From Archilochus colubris (lineage: Eukaryota; Chordata; Aves; Apodiformes; Trochilidae): a stretch of DNA of 64,000 nt. The notes beneath the pieces are model-generated. The model searched no databases, was not told where the DNA came from, and saw nothing but the letters and a program-made list of their open reading frames with translations. Numbering within the stretch: position 1 is the first letter of the stretch; every line of letters starts with the position of its first letter. Below, piece by piece: positions 24,670-37,800 of this stretch. The stretch covers positions 59,049,847 through 59,113,846 of the forward strand of contig CM041083.1 in assembly GCA_023079485.1 (NCBI GenBank), written 5' to 3'. The translations under genes were made by a program, and so were the position numbers.

Positions 24670-25800
24670 CCGTGCCCTGCAGGCGGGGGCAAAGCAGGGC
24701 AGACACCTCAGCTGCCGGGGGCTGGACCCCTCGCCGGCAGCTCCGGGCAGCGCGGCCCCGAGGGGGATCCCTGGCAGCGGGCAGGACCCTACCCCTCTCC
24801 CCCCCCTCCTTCCAGAGTGCAGGACGCCCACCGGCCCGCTTTGAGTTTCACACAAGAAGCCTTTGCACTGCAAAAGGTCCCGGGGGAGGGGGAGGGGGTC
24901 TCGACGGGGCCGAAGCGGGGGTCGGCGGCGCCGTGTCGGGGCGGGGCTCGGGGCGGTGCGCGGTGCAGGGCCGCCACCGGCACACGTGGCTCAGCCCCCC
25001 AAAAAGGCACTCCCCGCTGGCGGGAGCGGGCAGTTCGTACCTCGGCCCCTGCAGAGACACCGTCGGTCCGGTCGGGTCCGTCGGTGGGTGCCGGTGCGCA
25101 GGGGCTGCGGTTGGCTGCGGAGAGGCGGTTCCCGCCCCTGCCGGAGGCAGCCCCGGGTTCGGGGCGGCCCTACCTGCCGGCACTATGAACCTGACAGCCG
25201 AGAACCACCGCGTCCCGCTGAGCGACGGGAACAGCATCCCGCTGCTGGGGCTGGGCACCTACGCCGACCCCCAGAAAGTAAGTCCGGGAGCCCCGGGACG
25301 CCCCGCACCGCCGGCCGGCGGGGGCAGGTGGCGGCCGCTCTCTTTGCAGACCCCTGTGCCGGGACTGCCCGCCTATTCCCGCCTCCTCTCCTTTTCTCCC
25401 GGCTATTCCTCTTTTCATTATTTTGTCCGTGGAAAGTTACAACCCGAGCTCTCCCGTGAGCAGTACGGGGCAGACCGCGGCGCGCAAAGGAGGAAAAGGT
25501 GGTGGGGGGGGAAAAATTAAAAAAAAAAATCCCTCCCTGCTTGCGGTGTGCTGCTCACCGCTCCGCGCTGGTGGGCGCACGGGAAAGGGGCGCGGGGGGT
25601 CCGGGACCCCCTCTGCCCCGAGGGACGAGGGTCGTGGCGGTGCAAACCGCGGGGCCGCCGCGGTCACCGGGAAAGGGATGTGACACCCCGCAAGTGCCCT
25701 GGAGCCCCCGGTCCCGAGGGGAACTATGCCTCTGGGACCCCCGCCCCGGACCCGCCGTCCCCCCTGTGCCGGGTTCAGATAAGATAAGGGATCTCGGACC
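24670..25800. promoter_or_regulatory. AKR1D1: CpG island and promoter region of AKR1D1
   Basis: A block of about 1.1 kb is very rich in G+C and in CG dinucleotides, in sharp contrast to the AT-richer flanks. It spans the presumed transcription start, the start codon at 25185 and the first 500 bases of intron 1. Upstream of the start codon are Sp1-type GC boxes (GGGGCGGGGC at 24938-24947, GGGGCGG at 24950-24956 and another at about 25160) and an E-box CACGTG at 24983-24988. No TATA box is visible at a suitable distance, which fits a CpG-island promoter. The exact transcription start cannot be read from the sequence. Confidence 0.8.
25185..25277 (+). CDS. AKR1D1: AKR1D1 coding exon 1 (residues 1-31)
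   Basis: It encodes the N-terminal beta-hairpin and first barrel strand ([15 protein letters not shown], then the LLGLGTY strand motif with Tyr26, a steroid-pocket residue). The ATG is chosen because protein similarity to AKR1D1 starts exactly there; A at -3 gives an acceptable Kozak context. The frame stays open upstream to 24636, but that sequence resembles no AKR. The exon ends in phase 0 with donor AAA|GTAAGT. Confidence 0.95.
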
Positions 25801-28800
25801 ATCATGTAACTGGCCCCGATACTTTCCAAGGAATGTTCCTAAAACAAAGATCCAAATTCCTGCATCTTGAATTCCCGCGGCTCCCACAGCTGACTGCCAG
25901 CGACCAAACCACTCTCAAATAACCTGCATCCCTCGGTTTTCCGTGTCCCGGGCAGACATCCCATCCCACCTAACTGTTGCTGCATGGAGGCTGTGGAAGT
26001 ACACCTGATGCTTCTCTCCTCTATGCACCTGAGAACTCAAAGGCAGCTGGCTACTTGCTGCTGCCTTTCACTCTCTGAAGCTGCCAGATCTTTCAACAGT
26101 TCTTTTTGTTTGTTTGAAGAGTGGGAAAAGAGAAATCGTGGCCAGAATCCTTCTTGTGTAATAGTAACAGAGTTGAGATGCAATATTACGTGTATGACTC
26201 TCCATACCACAGGGTATTTTTAGACACCTTTTTAAAGACAATTCTTGATTAAAATAATTTACCAAACACTAATTGGATTATAATTATTAATAAGTATAGC
26301 AGAAGATCTCTAATAAACGTTGCTGTAGGCAGCACATGAGTGATGCATCAAGGGTGTCAGAAATTCCCAGGGCTGCAGATACCTCCGCTTAACAATGCCG
26401 GTTTACATGGGAAGAACTTGTGGGAATCTGCAATTTCAGAGGCTGGGCACCGTCCCCCACATCACTTGAGTTTCTGTAGATATTTTCAGCTAGTGCGTTC
26501 TTTGAGTAACGGTGAAACAGAATTAAGCGCTCTGAGAGGAGTTCTAATGTAGCAAACCTGAGCGTTGCATAATTCAGTGACAAAGTAGCTCTGAGCAAAC
26601 TTAAAGCGTCTCTTTCCAAACTTGTCTATCATACCCCCAAACCTCAGTTTGCAATTTTACAGTAGTTTTAAATGGAGAAAAACGAGGCGGCCAGCAGAAG
26701 GGGTGCCCATCCCTCTCCGCACTTCCCACCGGCAGCCCGGGCGAGCCGTGGCCCGATGCTATGGCATTAGCCAGGGTCAGGCAGGGAGCTCAGAGCAGCA
26801 GGTTAACCCACCGGAGCTGAGAGAGGGACCAGGTGGGATCTCCCTTTCGAGGCAGCTTCTCGGCAATGAGATAACGCTACAAAGAATTTGTTCTGCAAAA
26901 AATTCAAATGTCCCAAACTGAGCACAGCATCACTCCTGCTCTTTCTCCCCCAGCCCTGCAAATTCTCGCTTCCTCCTTTGTCCTTCCACCGGCTGAGGTG
27001 GACAGGGAGCTTTAGCATGGAGTTCAATCGGCCAAAACGAATCATTTTTATCTAGAACTATATTTCAGCCGAATCAGCTCCGGGCAGTGTTTTTTTGCTT
27101 TTCACGTGTACCTCCTTTGTTTTCCGGTGAGAGAATGGGGGGGGGTGGTGGACGGCAGGACGATGCAGGCAGGGCTTTGCTATGGCAACTCCAATTTAGA
27201 GTAACTGCAGCTGCTGTGTAACTGCACCCTCAGTGGGAATGGGTGCATATACCCAACCATCCGTTCTCCCTCCCCCTGCATTTGTAGGAGTTTGATTTTT
27301 CTGAGCTTTCTCCTTCTACATAATAAACATGTTGGAAAGTTACAGGTGGGAGGAGGCGCCGAGAAAAGGAAGAGAAAACGGCACTGATAAGGCACTTGCA
27401 AAAGTCTCCTTTTTGCAGAAGAGCAGGTGAAGCACTGTGTGTTTACCTGGAGGACCTGGTCTGAAGCTTTACACACTGGGATTAGGACTACACATTTTAG
27501 TCAGGGAATACGGGATTTGTTGCAGAATTGCTTGCAGCTGCCGGTCGGTAATGGGGCAGGACGTTTAAATAGGTCCCAGTTTAAAGCTTGCCCATCTCAA
27601 AAAGGCTGATAAAGAGGACGGTGGGGTGGGGGTGCGTGCTTCTGTCAACACCTTGCCGTGGCAGCGAAGTGCTGCTTAGCTGGGACAAACTGCCCTGCCG
27701 AGTGCTGACTTGTTCCTGGCGCAACTTCCACCAGGATGCCTTGCAAGGTTTCTGTTCCTCCTGCCTAGAGAGCTGAGAGGCTTCGTGGCAATTCAGGACT
27801 GTTTCAAGGTTTATCTTAACAAGCGAGATTATAAACTAGAGCACTGACACATTTCCCTTAAAATGCTTAGCTGTAGCCCTTTTTTGCCTGAATTGCTTAA
27901 GCAGCAGCATCTGAGCTACCCAACCTCCAGTGGTGGGGGCAGGCAGCTGGTGGTAGCAACGCTGCCAGCCGTCCCCAGCATGCTATTTCTGCTTATGAGT
28001 CAGATCTCCACGACTTCTAGTCATCTTGTGCTTTGATACAAAATACAGAGCCATTCATTTGTCAGATTATTCATCTTGCTCTTGTAGACAGATTTTTTTA
28101 TTTTTTTTTTCCCCCAAAGGTTATTCACCCTGGCACCTCCATGTCAGAGCAGCTTGTCCAAAACAAATCTGTTTTCTCCATCTTGCACTACAGCCCAGTA
28201 GCTCATAATGAGCTTGGATTGTTCTTCCTGCAGTGCAGGAATACGCTCACTGGTTAAGCAAACCAGGCAGATCTAGTTAACCAGGGAGTGGGGAAATCTG
28301 CTTCTCCGGACTGTTACAAGAAAACAGAGGCAGGGGGCCAGCTTTCATGTTTTGGGCTTTGTCTGGGTAAACAGCACAGCAGAACTTCAGAACTGAAATG
28401 TGTCAGCAGCTCGCCTTGCTTGTCTTAAATAATTTAATTGTTCTCTGAAAGACAACTCTGGGAGATAAATCATGTTTCTCTAGTTGTGAAACATCAAACA
28501 AAAAATAAAGCTGTTGACTGAAAATTGGTCCCCTGTACAAGTTTACTGACTCAATGCAGTACATCACTCAACCAGAGAAGAGCTTTGACTGCTGTGGAAA
28601 AGGTCTATTTGGTAATAAGATTAATTTTAATTGATTCCCCCTAGATGTAAGAGAGCTTTTCTTCTGACTGGATACAGGTCAGGAGGACAAAAAAAATCAG
28701 CTAATTCTTTGAGACTGAAAACACTGGTAATGCAATGTTAGTAATTTCTTCTTGCTTTACTTTCCTAACACACCACAAGCAACTGCTTATAGCAATTAAA

Positions 28801-31800
28801 TCATTTGCTATCATCTCTTCTGCAAGCAGAAAGAAAGGAGACTTCACTGGGTCAAAGAAATAGTGATGAATTTGAGTTATTTATAAAGTAAAGGTCTTAG
28901 AAATATTTCTTGCTCCTTTAATATTTTTTCTAAGTATTTTTAAGGCAATAGAACAATACTATAACTAAAAAGCTTAGTTTGCTTTTTGGTGCACATATCA
29001 GTACATTTAAGTTAGTTTTGCTTTCTCCTTCACATCAGGAAGGAAATGTCTAAGTTGCATTAGATTCTTGACTACATAAATTAGGAGGTTCATCTGAGCA
29101 AGGATGGACTCAAGTGAAAGACTGAAAACCTCAGTCACTGGCTCCTTCTCCTGTTCTCTCTTCCCCAAATATTTCCTCACTTCATGAGTCTGGGAGGGAA
29201 CCACAGCAGGAGCAAAGAATCTGGACTATCAATACCCTCTGGGTGGCTTTAAAATTTGAGGCAAATTCTGCCTCTGTCTGGCTCAGTGGATCCTCCTGGC
29301 AAAGCCCTGTGCTTGCAGAAGCAGCTCTGCCAAGGCTCCAGCAGATACTCCGTGTCCAGCTTTCCCTCCCTGAGGGCCCCTGAGCCGTTGACCCAATTCT
29401 CTGGGGTATTAAATGGATGCTGGGGAGGGGGAAGGAGGGAGAGGGCAGCTCCACAGGGGAGGGTGGAGGAGGACAGTTCCCCTTATTGAGCCTGTGGCAT
29501 CACCCGGTGCCACAGCAGAGCCGGATCAGTCCCTCAGGCTTCCATCACCTCCCAGCACTAATGCTCAGCTCCCAGCTCCATCTGGCAAGAGGTACTGGTA
29601 TTCACTTGGAAGCAGAGAGGGTGCAGGGATGAGCAGGCTCATAGGGGAAAGGTGCTAAAAACACTCCTAAATCCTGGAAATCCTATGCCTCGTTAAAAGT
29701 GCACTTACGCCTGCTTCACTTTATAACTCACTCCTGTCAACACAGCTAAGATCATCAGTCCAGTGCCTCCACATAAATACTTGCTGTCTCCCTAGAAGGT
29801 CAAGGGGCCTTGGCTGCAGCTCTTCTCCTGCCTTCCTGTTTTGACTGAGGGAGGAGAGGGCTTGGAGGGAAGGTGGTGGCAACCGCACTGTATACAGACG
29901 CTGCCTTCTGAAACATAAGATTGGGCAAAGGACTCAAGAATAGCACCGGGTGAGGGTTTTGGGCGAGTTGCAACTTTGCTAAAAATGAGGTTCTGAGGTA
30001 GCCAAATCCATTCATAAATTGGAAGCAGTTTTGTGGAATGTTTTCAGGCAAAACAAATGGTGAAGCATTTCATTTTGGGCACTGGCAGTACAAGCTGAGG
30101 AATCAAAGGATTTTTTAAAGCAGTTGGAGATAGCAGTTGCCTTTCCCTGAATAGCCTGCTGGTGAGGGAATCCACATGGGCGGTGGGAAACCAGATTCAG
30201 TCCTCCTCTCTGCCCCTGGGGATTAAACCCATATCACACAGCCCAGGGAAATAATGTGATTATGGGGATACGTGATAGCTAGAGAGAGGCAAGAAGAAAC
30301 ACGTATGGGCTGGAGCAGGAGGAGCACCCTCCTCATGGGAAAGCATGCTACCCACCAGCCCCACAGTTTTGGATGCTGAAGAACTTAGTATGGCATCCGG
30401 CCGGGAGGGATAGAGACCCATTTCCCCAAATCTCTAAGTACCACAAAGTAACCCTTGTGAGTGCCCAGACAGTCTGGGTTTTGTTTAAGAAGAAATTGCT
30501 GGTTTGAATCAAGGAGAGGAAAAGTTCATCCAGGGCTCCCGTATCCAATCTGACTGACCAAGTGAAAAAACATGTTCCGGATAAGTAAAAACACTGTTTT
30601 GGCACCCTGAATTACTTTTTACACCCAAGCCTGAAGCTGAACAGAGTAACTTTTCGTTGCATGGGACTAACAGCCCCATTGTGCTGTCATAGGAACTTTT
30701 AGCCAAAGAACTCCTCGTACAAGGACATGTGCTCGTGAACTATTTCCACCACTCTTAATGATGCAGGCTGCCTGCCTTGTTGCTGTCCTAGCCTACCTTT
30801 ATGTCAAAAGAGGTAATAAGTGGCCTGTCCCCCAAATGAAATCTGGATCTCTGAGCTATAATGTGTGTGTGAGGGGGATGTTACACACAATTCAATTCCC
30901 CCTGTGTTCCTCCTGGCCATCACATGCTTCTGAACATTATCAGCTGGAGACAGATATGATTTTCAGGAGACTTGTAGAGAAAGCCACCTGGCCTGAACCA
31001 GAGCCATGAAATGGGTTGTGTAAAGTCCCAGGCAGGAAGGACACCTGAGAGACATCTCTGGAGAAAGGACTGAAGCTTCAAGGCACCTACTTCTTGATCT
31101 CTTTCCTAAAAATTTTTGCTCCTCTGACTCAGACAACTGTCTCCTGAGGTAAACCTCCCACTTGGCTTCTAGATTTTTTCTGGAAAGAGATAAGAGAGGC
31201 AGTGGCAAGAGCAGGAACTGCCCTAACATGCAAGTGTCCTTACAGCCTTAACTTAGTTCCCACGATGTGCTATTGTAATAAATATATAGAGAAAATTCTA
31301 CAGTACTTTTAAGGTGAACAATTACCCATGAAGATGTGTTTGAACTCAGTGAGTACTGAGTCTGACGTTAGCTCCATCGTGAAGTGATCTTTGTAAACCT
31401 ACATGAAATCACCACAGATGTAGGCCAGGGAGATATTTGTCTATGGAGCCTCATTTTTATGCCCGGAGCTTAAGAAGCGAAGAAAGTTCCCAAAATTAAT
31501 TTGTTTTTTTAAAGCTGTTGGGCCATATCCCTTGACTACCATTTCCAAAGGACATTTTGTCCCTTACAGTCCCTTTTGGTAACAACCAGTATCTTTCTCC
31601 AGCCGTTTGCTTTTTAAGCAGCAGTACTACCTCATGAGGTACTGATTCTTCTTTGGAGTAGCGGAGCCACAGCTGGGGTTGGGATTTCTGAGATGTTTCT
31701 GAGGGTAGCCTTATGTTTCTATGTTCTCTGAGAACATGATAAACCCAAACTCCTAAACCAAGATCTGTGCATTTGACTCAAGGGCAGAAGGGAAGGAGAT

Positions 31801-34800
31801 ACATTACTGCAGCCTGGGAAGAGAACTGTGCATCTTGGAGGGCTCTTTGCCTGCCTGTCAGTAAACCCTTAGCCTAGTCTTCACGCTGAATGATATTTAT
31901 CCGGAAACCATATATCTGTAGCCAGATCACTCAGTGACAAAGTCATGACTCAGTTAGTTTCACGCTTGGACAAACTGCAGATGGGACGCCTTTCCTGGGG
32001 TGGCTGGTATCCTGGTGTTGAGTGATGCTCTTGTTACTCAGTCTCAGATTTTATTCTTTGTTTCTTGACTAAGACACAGTTACTGACAAGACCCAGTTGT
32101 CAAGGGTGGATAAAGGCAGGATTTTTCAGTATTTGGTTCCCAGATGCCTTGAGAAGGTGCAGTAGCAGGCACCAGCACAATGTGGCTCTCGGGCAGGAGT
32201 GTGGCTGCTCACCAGAAACCAAATCAAAAGCACTATCAGTTTAAAAAATACAGGAGAAGGCTTCTGCCTGAGGATTCAAGAAACTATCCCAGCTCTGGGC
32301 TGTGTCATTGTCTTAAGGCATCCTTGCAGTTTGATATAAAGTTGGCAAATATGCCAGAGGATGAGGGATGAACAGATGAACTCTTAAGATTCCGCTTTCA
32401 CAGATCAGGCTTCCCATAGTAAATAGGTGAGGGTACAGAGAAGTAGAATGGACTAAAGCCAAAGGGTCTTGGACAAATTCTGTTTTCACCAAAGATTTTT
32501 GCTAAAAATTTAATATTGCATGACACATTTAAAGTTGCCTTTCATATCTGCTTTATAGCATATTTATGGCAAGTGAAAAAAGCTGGTTTATCTTACCTTC
32601 AGTTTTTCCCCTCTGCCATACAATTTTTCTGTTCTGCCACTGAAAGACCCTATCTACATTTCTGAGATGTCAACATTTTTTCTTCTTGGTGTTCAGCCGT
32701 GACCTCTCCTGCCCTGCCTGCAACCACTTCTTGATGCCTCAGTTCCTCCTGGCTCCCTGTAATCTCATGTTATACAACGGAACATTTTTGGCTTGCATAA
32801 ATGCAAGATCGCATCGGTATCTCATTAAGAAAAGAAAATTGAGTAACCTAATTAGGAAAAAACAGGTAATCAGAAAAGGTAGCTGGTTTTTTTTCTGAAA
32901 CATGCCAGACTTAAAAACTCCTAGCTTTTGTGTAAACACTGTACTATAACCATTGAAGTCAGATTTTAAAGCTGGATTTGGCAAAATGACTTATCTCTCT
33001 CGAGCTGGAGAAAAGATTCTTGCTGCAACTTTCTTGAGGACACACGCTTTGTTCTAATGGCTTCGTTTTGCAAAACCACATGGCTCTAAGAGACTGTTGA
33101 AATTGCAGAAATGCTCATTTACCTCCATGTATCTTTTTTTCTTTTTTTTTCTGAAATCTCTGTGGCTCTTCATTTCTATGAATCCTGAAGCTTAATAGAA
33201 AACAAATTGATGGTATGACTAATCTCTACTTCGTGCCAACGGCTTCTGTGGTGTTTCCAGCTATGAACACAATTACTGTCTAATCATGTGTGGCAGATTA
33301 AAAGCTGCATTTATTGAAATAGTCAACATGTGAAATTCCTGATGAGGATGGGCCCAGCCTTGTAGATGAGGTTGAATGAAAGACTACCTTTCTAGCTACA
33401 AAGTTCACCGACACTACGGAAGACTTCGAGGCCAAGTGGCCACAAAACTGCAAGTCTTGTGAAACGGGAGATTTTTCAGTTTGCTCTGAGGAGCAATGAC
33501 TCCCCCACCCCCTCCCAAGTAACCCTTGAGCATGCTTTAAACTATAAGTCTTGAAAAAAGCTCTTCCTATAAAGATAGTGCCTCTTAACCTACGCTGACA
33601 TCTCAGGTGCTATTTGAAAATGTTTTCAGACTACTCCGTAGAAATATCCCCCTGCAGAGCAGAGGACTTCTGCTAATGAAACTGTTGACAACCCGATAAT
33701 CGCCTGGCCCCGGTGCAGCGATGCCTGCCTAATCCAAGCAGAAGGGCTGGCTCTTACAACCTGGCACCCCGTCACTTGGCTCCCAAACGTGGTACCGACA
33801 CATGTGGACTTGGACAACACAAGAGCACTCCCAAGGAAAACGTTCCCAGAGCAAGGTGACATTTAGGAGATGACAGTTTTGCCTAGGAGTTGGTATGGCT
33901 TTTGCCTGGCAGATATCGGATGCTAGCATCACCCACTGAGCTACGTATCTGGCTATGGCAAAGGTAGATCAGCCCAGATCCAAAACTAGTGGAAGGTTAA
34001 TCTAGATAAGCTTTTAGGATAGTAGCACTATGCAAAGCTAGTCATAGGCATTCTTGTTTGGAAAATAATCAGACAGAAAGTATACCTTTTCTGCTCCATA
34101 GCTTTGTACTGCAGTGGCAAGCACTATCTCTTTCAATAGACCCCGCTTCCAAAAACTAATCTCACTGTTACAAATGCAGTAATATCAAGACCAAATATTC
34201 ACACACACAGAAAAAAGAATTTTTTCTCTTTTCCTTTGGCTTTTTAGACATACTGTATTTTTAACCCTGCTCAAGAGCCACAGGGAAAGCCCTCCTATGT
34301 AAATGAAAGTTACGAGGATTGTTTTGCAGACAGGATATCACTGACATTGTTGAAGAGGGGAAAAACTGAAACCCTACGAGTGAGTAATCTGAATTAACAC
34401 AACTGAAGGATATGCTTTTTGACAAGAACATTTAGAGCCCAATTTTCCAGACAACCCTCCATTTTCTATAACCTCCCTGACTGACTCCATACATTAAATA
34501 TGGCTTCACACTCCCATGTGTCCCCGATTCCCCGCGGTGTTCTGAAGAACAGTGTAAGCATGTTCTTACAGCTCATGCGGGAGGCCAGCATCTGGGTTGT
34601 GTCTTGGATTGACCTAGGAGACCACATTTGTCAAAACTTGAAAACATTGTGCAGAAAATGCCTCTTCAGGCTCCATCAAAGCCAACGTTTGTTGGTTCAG
34701 CTAACTAGGTGGTGGAATTCCCCAAGTTATACATCTGCCTTCGCAAACACTTCTTCGAACTGGCGCCAGAAACCTCTCCCCTTTGACTCTAGGGAATGAA

Positions 34801-37800
34801 GTAGAAGAACTACTGGCAACCTTTTCTTTCTCCTCTGTATTTCACAAGCTGGTACTTTGTTTTCCTCCTGCACCTCATGCATCCCTAGTATCACATTCCT
34901 TATCTAAAGGGTGTTTTGATGTTGTCCACCCTTCTTCTTAGGTCTGTGCTTTCCAGGGCTGGCCAGCCAGCTATTGCATTCTCCAGCTCTTCAGGAAACT
35001 GTCCCAATCCACCCTGCTAGTACTGCAAGCCTGGGATCTGAACGTGCATGACATGCTTTGTTTGCTTTAATCCTCTATCTGCTGACAGAGATTCACGGCA
35101 GCACTTTAGCTCAGGCTTGCAACAAGTGAAGGTGCATTGAATAAAAAGTTTTGGTAAACTTTTAAACTGAGGTAAACTGGTAAACTGTAAAACTGAGGAT
35201 TCTGCAATTAAGTGGTATAAGTAACTCCAGTGTCTTCTGCCAGTGGCAATAAGGAAGCAAGGAAGCTTTCCTGAGCAGAGCTTTGGCTAAATCATAGAAT
35301 AACAACGTCACAGGAATTCTAGACACGATCGTTCTGCAGTTATTTAATCTAATTTCTGTCCTATAGGAAATCAAACCTCACTCTTCATGCCACTGATAGG
35401 ACCTCAGACTGGAGGAGAAAGCCAGCCCCTGTCCACACTCATCTGTAGCAGGATAAAAGACAGCAAACATCACCCTCCATCTTCTCTGGGCACTTTCACT
35501 ATCGTCTGCTTTCCAAGGCAACACACTGCATGATACACAGCAAAGCTCTGGGCCAGTGTAGCAGCCCGTGGCTCCAAGCTGTGCTCTCTGCAGCCATTCT
35601 CATCTCTACCTGCTTTTGCAGAGATCCCTTTTGCTGGGTATTGCTTCTGGATGATGGCTGTCAATGCTTCTGGGGGATGAAAGCCAGATTTTCCTGTGCA
35701 CGAGAGAGAAGGATGTGCTGGCAGTTGCATTTTCCAAGAAAGAGGTGTACAGTACAGCTTCTCCTTTACAAGATTAAACAATTCTAAGAATTTACTCTTG
35801 TGTGGCTCATATCCTCTGACTCTGTAAACTCAACCTGTGCTTTCCTTTAATGCCCTCTGTACACATTTTCTATGCTCTGTTCCTAACATCTTAAGCCAGC
35901 CTTCTTTGCCAGTTTGTCCGGAAAACAGGCAAATGGAAATAAGCAATTTGGCTTCTAGAAACTTGCATAAGAATCTGTGTGTGAGTGCCGAGCTCTGGTG
36001 AAAGAGGCTCTGAGCCCAGGAATGTACCTACATTCTCCTTCCTGTATTTAGCTGACTAAGATTCCTAAACAGCAGCTCCACATCTTAAATTATAGGGTAG
36101 AACTGGAGCGCTAAGCCCACAGTTTGGATCTCTTTTGTAACTCGGCTACAGCTAAATTCAGATTTTTCCAGGAGATGGCCCTGTCTTTTCCTACAGCTCA
36201 AGCTCTTTCTCTCAGGATCATTATTCCCAGCTGAGGGACTGGATACCAGTAAACTACCCAGGGGAGGTGGTCAGGACTAAGGTAAACAGCTCCTACCCTG
36301 AAGCGCTCCTCCTTCAGCTCTCGCATGCTGCCAAGACTGCTGCAATCCTTAATTCTGCAAAGCAGAACGTGGGAGCTTAACTCAGAGCATTTTCCTTTAC
36401 TGTAAGCACTAATAGAGAATTAATGCCAATAGAGGTCTTAGGACATTTATAAAAGTAGTGCCTTTATATGGTACCTGTTCACATGGTTTTGTGAGATTCC
36501 CATCTACTGCTTATGTGCCCTGTTAACTTTGTCTTTGGAGGCAACCAGAATCCCTCTTTATCATCTGGAAAAATGATGGAAATTGATGACCAGAAATGGG
36601 TGCTATAGAAAAAAGCAAAAGAATTGGAGGGCTGCTGAAATGCAACTCTAAATGAGGGTAATGAGTAGGACAATCACTAAGACTGCTAAGCAAATACTGC
36701 TCTGTTTGAGGGGGAACAGTGAAATTCATGGGTATGCCTGCACAAAAAATATTTCCCCGTGGCTTGGTCACATGCAATCACAAGCAAAACCAAAGCTGTG
36801 TTTTCTGTGGTAAGGAGAATAGCTTTTGACAAAATGGGATGTGATGGAATGTATCTGTAATAAACATTAAAAAATAAAAAAATGTCATGGTCTCAGAGGA
36901 AAAAGAGAGCTGACCCTTTCAAAAAGGCAGAACTGATGAAGCACGTTGCCTTTTCAGACACATAATACATGGTAGCTGGCCAGCTGGCTACTTCATCTAT
37001 GCACAAATTGCCTTTTCCTTTCTGATTTCAGTGAAGGTGCAAACCTGAGTCTGCTCCCCTGTATTTCAGCCAGATTTATTTACCATGGAATTTCAAGGAA
37101 ATGAATACTGGTTTAATCTGTCATGCTTGGTAGTAAATCAGCAAGTTTACAAGCTATTGATTGAGAGAGCGAAAAATTATGGGTGTTGTTCCCTGAAACT
37201 CTACGATCTTAAAAATAACCTAGATGCTATGGAAGGAATGATTATTGATTGAGTAGTTGTAGTCAACCAAGCACTTTTTATTTTATGATAAAACTTATAA
37301 TAAATACCTTTTTTTGGCACAAATTAGTGAATGACTATAGGAGCACTAAAGATAAAAATCTGACTTGAAGTGTAGAAGGGGTTTTAAAATTCCAGTTATA
37401 AACCAACAGTCCTTGACTAAAGTAACATAGTTGCAGGGCACACTGATTAGAAATTGAAACATTAATTACAGCCAGGGATTAAGCATACCTTTAGCTACAC
37501 TTAAATAAAAAGAAATAAAGAAGGAAAGGTTTGTCTGAAGTCCAGAGCATCCTGAACTACTACTGACAGAGATTTATAGCACAAAGACATTGAGGTACCT
37601 CACTAGGCATTTGTGCTGTTCTAAATGTGAGCCCTGCTTATTTGGGAATAGTGCAAGAATAAATGCCTACCCAAAATGAGCAGAAAGCACAGGCAACCCC
37701 ATCTTAGATAATGGGTGCTAGTGAATATAACCTGCAGTAAGGAGGAGGAGAAGGTCTGGCTTTCCTGGTAGACTAAAGGTGGCTGCTTAGTGGGCAGCCA

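Noticed and set aside
24322..24873. 183-codon minus-strand open frame upstream of AKR1D1
   Set aside because: It has no recognisable domain. It is partly in the CpG-rich block and partly in possible transposon-derived sequence.
24636..25520. 294-codon + strand open frame over the CpG island
   Set aside because: Only its codons from 25185 to 25277 are AKR1D1 exon 1. The rest is GC-rich sequence with few stops by composition, and it runs through the GTAAGT donor.
33626..33932. Slightly GC-richer minus-strand frames in intron 1 that look composition-shifted
   Set aside because: I could not match them to a repeat, ERV or gene, so no claim is made.
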